64,000 nt of DNA from Gordius sp. MW1 (taxonomy: Eukaryota > Nematomorpha > Gordioida > Gordea > Gordiidae). The DNA is taken from contig OZ038529.1 in NCBI GenBank assembly GCA_964036665.1, positions 1,550,001 to 1,614,000 of the forward strand, in the 5' to 3' direction. The translations under genes and the position numbers were made by a program. Below are positions 58,001 through 64,000 of the stretch, one piece after another. The notes under the pieces were generated by a model. The model searched no databases. It was not told the origin of the DNA and worked only from the letters and a program-made list of their open reading frames with translations. Positions within the stretch are counted from its first letter, which is position 1. Each line of letters starts with the position of its first letter.

Positions 58001-58199
58001 TAGAGATATTGCTATTATTGGCCGCCTGCAATACTGGACCATTTGGTACCTTAGGTGAATTGACGGGTCTTGGAATGATGGACACGTCAGCTCCTGTGTC
58101 AATCAAAAACTTATGTCCTGACGTACGATCAATGATGTAGAATAGGCGACTTGGTTTATGACCGTTTCCGGAAGTCGCCTGAATGGAAAGGTCAGTTAG
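55071..58199 (-). pseudogene. pol: Pol of element 3 with one nonsense codon
   Basis: The frame entered by -1 frameshift (at 58199) runs through protease ([21 protein letters not shown]), reverse transcriptase ([23 protein letters not shown]), RNase H ([20 protein letters not shown]), integrase finger (CIRCQRCK) and core ([34 protein letters not shown]). It then meets TAA at 55401-55403, and after it the same frame continues as QVNRYLWETPQVFV to the tail GRHVHWPKRL (end 55071). Element 1 has GAA (Glu) at the matching codon, so one G to T change explains the stop. All catalytic residues precede the stop; only the integrase C-terminal tail is cut off. Note HLDAVGP instead of the usual DLVGP. Confidence 0.93.
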
Positions 58200-58205
58200 T
58201 TTTTT
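58159..58205 (-). promoter_or_regulatory. -1 ribosomal frameshift signal, gag to pol (element 3)
   Basis: On the minus strand the gag frame ends TCA AAA AAC TAA; the heptamer A AAA AAC is 58205-58199. The hairpin TGACCTTTCC (58194-58185) with GGAAA-C-GGTCA (ending 58159) has ten pairs, one bulge and a loop of about 15 nt, starting four bases after the heptamer. Confidence 0.78.
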
Positions 58206-59026
58206 GACTGGGAGTTTGAGGTAAATGCACATGGTTGTGTGCATTTTTGAGCGTTACCCTTGAACTTGTGGTGATACCAACAAATTTCTTCCCGACGGTG
58301 TCTTGATTTTGACCGTGATCTGCTTGAGGATCTCCAAACCTTTCTACTTTGTGGTGGCTGATTGACCAGCTGGTTTACTTTCAATTCCAACTGTGCGACC
58401 ATTTTTACCAGTTCCTGGACTTCGTTTGTTTGGCTCATTTGAGGGCTTGCTATGGAAGCTACGCTGTTGGTTGTATATGTCTCGTAGATTTTGTCTGCCA
58501 CCTCAGCCAACTGTGCCAGAGACTTTTCTTCTCCTACGCATGTTAAGATACCTGTTACCACCCTTGGAAGTTTTTGTGTCCAAAGGGTTTTTAGAATTTT
58601 ATCACTCATTTGATGTTCCCCGACAAGGCTCTTCAAATGCCTAAGCAATTGGGACGGTGTTTTGTCTCCCAAATATATGTCCTTGAACAGCTTGTCTATT
58701 CTTTTTGCTTCACTCTCACCCATTCTTTTGATTAAGGCTCGTTTTAACACCTCATAAGGGTTTTCATCTGGGATGTTAAGTATAAGGTCGGCCACTTCTT
58801 CGACTATCTCAACCGGGAGAGATTCTAAAAGGTAAGCATATTTGACTCTTTGTGATGTGATTTTCCTAGTGGAAAATATTGCGTCGACCTGAGCTATCCA
58901 GATTTGGATGTTTCTGAGGTGAAATGTAGGTAGCTTGATGTATACTGGTGATGTGTTTGCCGTGGTGGGAGTGTTAGATGCTGTCTCATTGTAGAGAGTT
59001 GAATTGTCAGACGATTGTGTATCCAT
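58196..59026 (-). CDS. gag: Gag polyprotein of element 3
   Basis: 276 residues, same layout as element 1 Gag. The capsid region has [39 protein letters not shown] and [15 protein letters not shown]; then a heptad-like segment [17 protein letters not shown], an Arg/Ser stretch, and the knuckle [18 protein letters not shown]. It is open to the frameshift heptamer. The ATG at 59026 follows a leader with four tandem repeats. Intact in sequence, so it could still be made even though pol is interrupted. Confidence 0.92.
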   Translation of the reverse strand: MDTQSSDNSTLYNETASNTPTTANTSPVYIKLPTFHLRNIQIWIAQVDAIFSTRKITSQRVKYAYLLESLPVEIVEEVADLILNIPDENPYEVLKRALIKRMGESEAKRIDKLFKDIYLGDKTPSQLLRHLKSLVGEHQMSDKILKTLWTQKLPRVVTGILTCVGEEKSLAQLAEVADKIYETYTTNSVASIASPQMSQTNEVQELVKMVAQLELKVNQLVNQPPQSRKVWRSSSRSRSKSRHRREEICWYHHKFKGNAQKCTQPCAFTSNSQSKN

Positions 59027-59035
59027 GTGGTATTT

Positions 59036-59130
59036 TATTTAGGAGAATATGAATTTATTATTTAGGAGAATATGAATTTATTATTTAGGAGAATATGAAT
59101 TTTTAATTTAGGAGAATATGAATTTTTAAG
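59036..59130 (-). repeat. Tandem ~23-bp repeats in the element 3 leader
   Basis: Four copies of TTTAGGAGAATATGAATTT(A/T)TTA (plus-strand reading) between the primer site and gag. They lie in the untranslated leader, where packaging signals are expected, but no function can be shown. Confidence 0.8.
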
Positions 59131-59159
59131 GGGGAGGGAGAAAAAAAATCAGCTTTCCC

Positions 59160-59177
59160 GAAAACACGGGGTCACCA
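59160..59177 (-). promoter_or_regulatory. Primer-binding site of element 3
   Basis: On the minus strand TGGTGACCCCGTGTTTTC begins two bases after the 5' LTR. It shares TGGTGACCCC with element 2. Confidence 0.75.
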
Positions 59178-59179
59178 TT

Positions 59180-59387
59180 TGTAGAGAAATATGTTCTCTA
59201 CTTTAGCTTTATTTATAACCCAAAATAAAAATGATTCGAAATGAATTTATTATAACAACAGGGAATCAAACAAACATATAAGCGAAACGCGATCGAACGT
59301 TAATAATATGAACCGATGAAATTGGAGGAAGATAAAAACATATGTGTTTCGTCGACTTGCTACATTTTTAATGTTTATGTCGCTACA
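59180..59387 (-). repeat. 5' LTR of element 3
   Basis: 208 bp, matching 54792-54999 with four differences. On the minus strand it starts TGTAGCGACATAAAC. Confidence 0.95.
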
Positions 59388-59899
59388 CGTGACTCTCAAC
59401 TAGATACAATGCTAGTTTGCAGAGCAAAAAAATATAATCCACGGAAAGGCATTTATGTGTAAATATATTATCATTGTTAAGGAGGTGCTTTTTCAATAAT
59501 TTAAATTTATTTCATTTCATCGAATAGTAGTGTTTTTGTATACGGCTTGACTGTGTTTGGTTGCCAAATAAAACCGCTTACGAGAGCTGGCAATAGCAGC
59601 CGAGGCATTAAATGGGGAAAAGGGGGGGGGGGGGGTTAAGCGCCTTGAGTGACGTGTCTGAAGAGGCGTGGAGCGTAGAAGCGAAACGAGAAGCGTGGCC
59701 TGAACCGGTCCAGATTCCCAGGTTAAACCTTGCTTTGGATGTGTATAAATAATGAGCTTTTTCCATTTATTTTCAATACCGGCGCTACGTAATTGATGAT
59801 ACCGGTGCGAAGGTGTACCACGCAACAAAGAGCATGTACCGACGGTGTGTGCATACGGCCACTAGGAGATTAAGATCGTAGCCAGGGTTCAAGAAGTCC
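59388..59899. other. No recognised gene; probable left end of the decayed gypsy element
   Basis: Mixed composition with a poly-G run near 59623. A minus-strand open frame of 103 residues (59517-59828) shows no known motif. The stretch may include a decayed LTR or leader of the following element, but I could not find its partner. Confidence 0.3.
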
Positions 59900-62394
59900 G
59901 ACATGAGGAAACATCTGCCATTATTGTTACCAGACTTAGCTGGGTCGCTGTTATTCGGGATCGATTAGATCAAAGAATTTGAGTCCTAAATTTGGCGAAG
60001 TACGTTGGAACTCGAGAGCAGCGGCCGAACGGTTCGCGGTCAATTACGTGAAATACCAAGTCCGCAATCTATCACGTTATGAAGCAATGGGAAAATCAGC
60101 AGAATGAATTTTCAAAAGCAACTAAGGGAATAAGGGTGGAAGTACCGTTAAAAGAGAACATAGACCCCGTATTTATCTACGCAAGAAGGGTGCCGGTGAC
60201 CTGGAAGAAAGAAGTGGATGAAGAATTAAATAAATGGGTCTGAGACGGTGTATTAGAACCAATCGATTCAAGATGGGCCTTCCATTGGTACGCGTAAATG
60301 AACGATGGAAGTCTACTGTTATGCATTCATTGCCGATTCATCATAAATAAATACGCACAAGGTTTATTTACCCCTTACCGAAAATCAATGATTTGTCAAA
60401 TAAACTAAATAATGCGTGTTGTTTTACCTAACAAAAGCGTATTTATAGCTCGAGTTAGGTCCAGATAGAAGGCAACAATTGACGATCTCCACGCACAAAG
60501 GTATTTAGTCAACCGTATGCCTTTAATTGTACCGCGGCTATTTTTTAAAAAACAATGGATCAAATATTACGAGACATGGAGTAGCTGTAAACATCGACCA
60601 TATACTAATTGCAGGTGAAACTCAAAAAGTCCACAACGAGTGGCTACTCAAGGTACTACAAACTTTACAAAAGTGGGAATTTGTGCCAAACATAAACAAG
60701 AGCATCTTGTTGGCTAAGGAAGTAACATTTTTGGGATATTTAATTAGTAACAAGGGATTCAAATCAACAATACTAAAACCAAACTAGTAACGCAATGGAA
60801 AAAAGCGTTTCTTGGGTTAACATCGTATTTTTTAGGTTCATTAAAAACTACGCCAAAATCGCGCAACCTGTTCAAAAACTCACGAAAAAAACGTGATGTA
60901 CCATTGGGGTGAAGAACAATAAGCTGCATTCGACTCTTTCAAGTCCGCGCTTACGAAGCCCCCGTGCAAGCATACTTTCTAGGGGCTATCTTACAACAAC
61001 GAGCGCCAAGGGAGAATTGAAAGGGGGTGGCATATGCTTCAAGAACGTTAAGCGATAGTGAAAGCCGATATTGAACGTTTAAACGGGAGGCGCTGGCGGT
61101 AGTTTATGGACTAAAAAGGTTTTATGAACATATACAAGGACGAAGCGTCATTATTATGACGAATCATAGACCGCTAACCAAAGCAAAAGGGGCTAGTGAC
61201 ATTGATCGCCTGGACTAACTAAGTGGGCCATCATGGTATAGGTTACACTACCAAGTTTGAGTACAACGAGGGATCCGAGAACGCAGCAGATTTATTGTCC
61301 AGAAAACCGAACGAATACGCATATCATGTTAGCGAGAAAATGCCAGAAGGCTCTACAAATCCAATTAAATCATTAGACGTGGTGAGACAGCACACCTTGG
61401 ACTATCCAGGACTACGTCAGTTAAAAAAGTGGATGAAAAGCAAGCAAAACACGCGTCACTTATGGGCTAAAACGCTCTTACGAAAAACACTACTCAAGTT
61501 AAACGAGTCAAAAAACATAATATTTTACAAAGGGCGTTCCGGTTAAATTCATATTCCATAGACTACATAGAGGTCACGTGGGTATCAAGCGAATGCAAGA
61601 AGTGGCATGGCAGTATATTTGGTGGCCTACTCTCAACGATGGCTTATTGAGCGTAGTAAAAGGTTGCCGAAGTTGCAATGACACTGCCGCGGCGGTGAAG
61701 AAGTCATTGTTAATAAAGTGTCAGCCTAGCCATAGACCTTGGGTTAAAATACATATGAATATTACCTGCTCTCGTAAATCATACCTGCTTATGGTGGACA
61801 ATGAAATGAGTTGAGATGTTTAAGTTAGAAAACACCACATCGATGGCCATTATAAAGAAACTTGCCGGAACCTTTGCTAGATTTAGGAATCCACCATTTT
61901 TAATATCTGATAATGGGACGCAATTCAAAGGACAGGAGTCACAGAATTTTTGCAAGATGAGAGGGATTAATCAGCGATGGACATCCCCTGATACTTTCAA
62001 CCGGCTGGCAGAAAGGCACGTTTGTTCGATCAAAGAAGCCCTTATAAGAAACGAGTCAGAAGCGAGACTAGGTAGATTTTTGGAAAACCACTGAACACCC
62101 CACAACCTATAAAAGCCCAGCCGAGGTGATACTAAAAAGGCGTATGCCAACCGAATGGGAGGTATTGAGGGGAACAGTATCACAACATTAGATACAGGGA
62201 ACCCGCGTGTGTTCGACGTAGGTGACATGGTTAGGATCCGCATGTTTTTGGGACCAAGCAAGTGGGTAGAAGGCATTATAAAAGCTAAGCAAGGTATTCG
62301 CTCCTACGTGTGGGCAGAAGAAAGCACCACAGAAGGAAAACGAAAGTCAGTTGGTAATTTAGAAAACCCCGTCATAGATTTAATTTTAAGTTAG
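59900..62394 (+). pseudogene. pol: Heavily decayed Ty3/gypsy pol
   Basis: Broken frames in gypsy order: LPLLLPDLAGSLLFGID near 59920 (protease end); VEVPLKENIDPVFIYARRVP and ELNKWV-stop-DGVLEPIDS (RT start, 60136-60270); VNIDHILIAGETQKVHNEWL and VTFLGYLISNKGF (RT, with the YxDD box altered to NIDH, about 60590-60770); RNase H traces to ENAADLLSRKPNEY (about 61280); integrase finger with CRSCND (about 61665) and core with LISDNGTQFKG (about 61900); and an integrase tail DVGDMVRIRMFLGPSKWVEG I (about 62217). This is a different gypsy lineage from elements 1-3, closer to the common K02A2.6-like group. Many stops; the RT active site is altered. Confidence 0.85.
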
Positions 62395-63000
62395 GCCTAT
62401 AGCTTAAAATTTGTTGATCTATAATTTTTATGTTATCCCGTTTAAATTACAATGCTCAAAATGGTTTAATTAATATAATGGATATAATTGTCTAATAATG
62501 TTATTACTTAACTCTCAGTGTTCAATTTAAAAATCGAAATAATAATTACATATAAGACATATACGATTTTAATGTCTTAGAATTTTAATCATTTTTATTC
62601 TGTATAAATGTTATACAGGTGGTCATTATAGACGTTATTAATTAAGCTTCCTAGAATGCAAAATAAGTTACATTCTCTTTAGCATTTGTAGAGCCTTCCA
62701 TATTACCTGAGCGTACGAGAAAAATATATATCTGAACAATTATTATAATAAAATATTTAATCTTTCAAGTACGTATATATTAGACAATTTCGTTGCGCGC
62801 CCTAAATCCCTATCATTTGGGTTGGTTTGCATCGTTATGAGCGCTATAAGAATAAAACCGACCGCTAACATTGGACGGCGCATGAGGGGGGGGGGGGGGG
62901 GGGGGAGAGTAGGGAAAAAGATAATCATGTATATGACATCTAAATCATGATTTTCTTATTTGTGAAGAAATTGCAAACGCAGATAATAAAACATTGAAGC
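62395..63000. other. AT-rich stretch, no recognised gene
   Basis: May contain the decayed 3' end of the gypsy element. It holds a run of 20 G at 62886-62905. No LTR pair found. Confidence 0.35.
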
Positions 63001-63004
63001 GAAT

Positions 63005-63430
63005 GCCAACCATGCCCTATTAATTGCTATGCAATTTATGGGCTCGCTTTTCGTTGTATTGAGTGAGTGAGTGTCGTGTCCAACTTGTAATTTGTGCACA
63101 ATTGCCGTGGAAACTTATAAGGGTTTTTAATGGCTGTGGACTTATGCTTCTTTAAATGACTTTTACTTTGCTTTAGCAAATAAACTAGCTTATTACCGCT
63201 GGTTGGCTTTAATTTTTTAACCTCGCCCGAGCCCTAATTCCATTATTGTTTATGGGCTCGACTGATTAGCTTTATACATAAATTCTTTTTGCAACTTGTC
63301 TAGGTTGTTGCTATATATCGGACGTTTGCCGAACTGGCTAAATAATTCCCGGCAAATTAATGATGACCGTTGTATACTTCTTCTTTATCTTATCCCGACC
63401 AAAGGCCAAATTTTCAATTTGGTTAAGTAC
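63005..63430 (-). repeat. ~420-bp dispersed repeat, copy H (most complete, reverse)
   Basis: From ATTAATTGCTATGCAATTTATGGGCTCGC, through TTGTCTAGGTTGTTGCTATATATCGG, to TAATGATGACCGTTG and ACCAAAGGCCAAAT. It shows both ends of the family and lies outside beta-spectrin, so the family is not gene-bound. Confidence 0.8.
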
Positions 63431-63479
63431 TATTTTAATTGTATATCTGCTGTTTTGTGAATTTATTTTTTCTTTTTGT

Positions 63480-63800
63480 TAATAATCTAAATTTTGCATT
63501 GATAATATTGTTCTTGTTGATAAGATTAAAAATATAGGCTATTTAACAGTCTGCTGGCTACTGACCAATGAAAAAATGACCACTGGCCAAAGTGAGATTG
63601 GAAATATTCGTTTTTTTTTAATATTTGGCCATTATGTATTTAGACGCTTCTTCTGCTGACTGATGACCATTAGAAAAAATGACCACTGGCCAAAGTGTAT
63701 ATCAAATTTTTTTCTCTATATTTTAATTTTAAGCTATTTGACCGTCTGCTAACCAATAGAAAAAATGACCACTGACCAAAGTTTGAGAAAATTTTTGTTT
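63480..63800 (+). repeat. ~128-bp satellite monomers, right-arm copy
   Basis: ATTGTTCTTGTTGATAAGATT, then three times CTGACCAATG/TGACCATTAG and AATGACCACTGGCCAAAG. Same words as at 17503-18420, with more divergence. Confidence 0.75.
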
Positions 63801-64000
63801 TTTAATATATGTGCTAATGACATTGGTTTTACATATCAATTGAATAGAAATTATCCCTATATCAAAAATTATTTCTGCTATTTGGTAATATGTTATATAA
63901 TTTTTTTCCCACGTCGCGCACCCCACACCCTTACAATGGTCTTTAAATATAGTTTTACATGGGTTTGCCCCGTCCCTTATTGCATCTAAATCCACTATCC

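Larger units (their letters stand above)
54792..59387 (-). mobile_element. Ty3/gypsy LTR retrotransposon, nearly intact (element 3)
   Basis: Complete 4596-bp element on the minus strand, with 208-bp LTRs differing at four positions, target duplication CGTG (54788-54791 and 59388-59391), primer site at 59177 downward, gag, frameshift signal, pol and a purine tract (AGGGGGAGAATATC, about 55013-55000). It is clearly related to element 1 in gag and pol but the LTRs are unlike. One in-frame TAA in pol is the only break seen. It is about 850 bp upstream of the beta-spectrin start codon, on the same strand. Confidence 0.95.

Noticed and set aside
63729-63995. 88-residue minus-strand and 74-residue plus-strand open frames at the right edge
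   Set aside because: Overlapping frames in AT-rich repeat sequence with no recognisable motif.

Overview
This is nuclear DNA from an invertebrate animal. It is AT-rich, with one long intron-rich gene, abundant transposable elements and long microsatellites; there are no operons and no bacterial gene layout. The Ty3/gypsy, hAT and MULE types fit an arthropod or similar invertebrate, but the species cannot be told from the sequence.

The only host protein gene I can support is a complete conventional beta-spectrin on the minus strand (22443-53939). I assembled 37 coding exons by hand. Every junction keeps the reading frame, and the sum is 7122 nt, or 2373 residues plus a stop. The order is two CH domains (actin binding, exons 1-6), about 16 spectrin repeats (exons 7-29), a partial C-terminal repeat for pairing with alpha-spectrin (exons 30-31), a linker (32-33) and a PH domain with a Ser-rich tail (34-37). 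One intron (intron 5) has a GC rather than GT donor. The introns are filled with at least three families of short non-autonomous repeats, some lying within a few bases of splice sites.

Left arm (1-22 kb). A LINE reverse-transcriptase fragment is cut by the window edge (1-387). It is followed by broken hAT (1054-2345, minus) and MULE (3153-3497, minus) transposase remnants. A perfect (ATCT)n array of about 2.3 kb is split by an apparently intact young Ty3/gypsy element (element 1, 6758-11358, LTRs 284 bp, target duplication CTAT). The array runs straight into a decayed second gypsy element (element 2, 12355-16888), whose 5' LTR lacks its first 92 bases and whose 3' LTR abuts the end of another hAT remnant (16891-17250, minus). 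Next come a roughly 128-bp tandem satellite with tRNA-like B-box sequences (17503-18420), a GC-rich hairpin region, a hAT terminal end, and a LINE 3' fragment split by a 223-bp MITE with a 9-bp target duplication.

Right arm (54.8-64 kb). A third gypsy element lies on the minus strand (element 3, 54792-59387, LTRs 208 bp, duplication CGTG) and is interrupted by a single nonsense codon. A heavily decayed gypsy pol (about 59900-62394) and more copies of the dispersed repeats follow.

Elements 1 and 3 share a gag-pol arrangement: the slippery heptamer A AAA AAC sits directly before the gag stop codon and is followed by an imperfect hairpin, so pol should be made by -1 ribosomal frameshifting. I did not find a wholly new type of system. 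The most interesting leads are this frameshift signal, the palindromic GGTCGACC repeat family confined to beta-spectrin introns, the composite B-box/satellite repeat, and the interrupted pure ATCT array.
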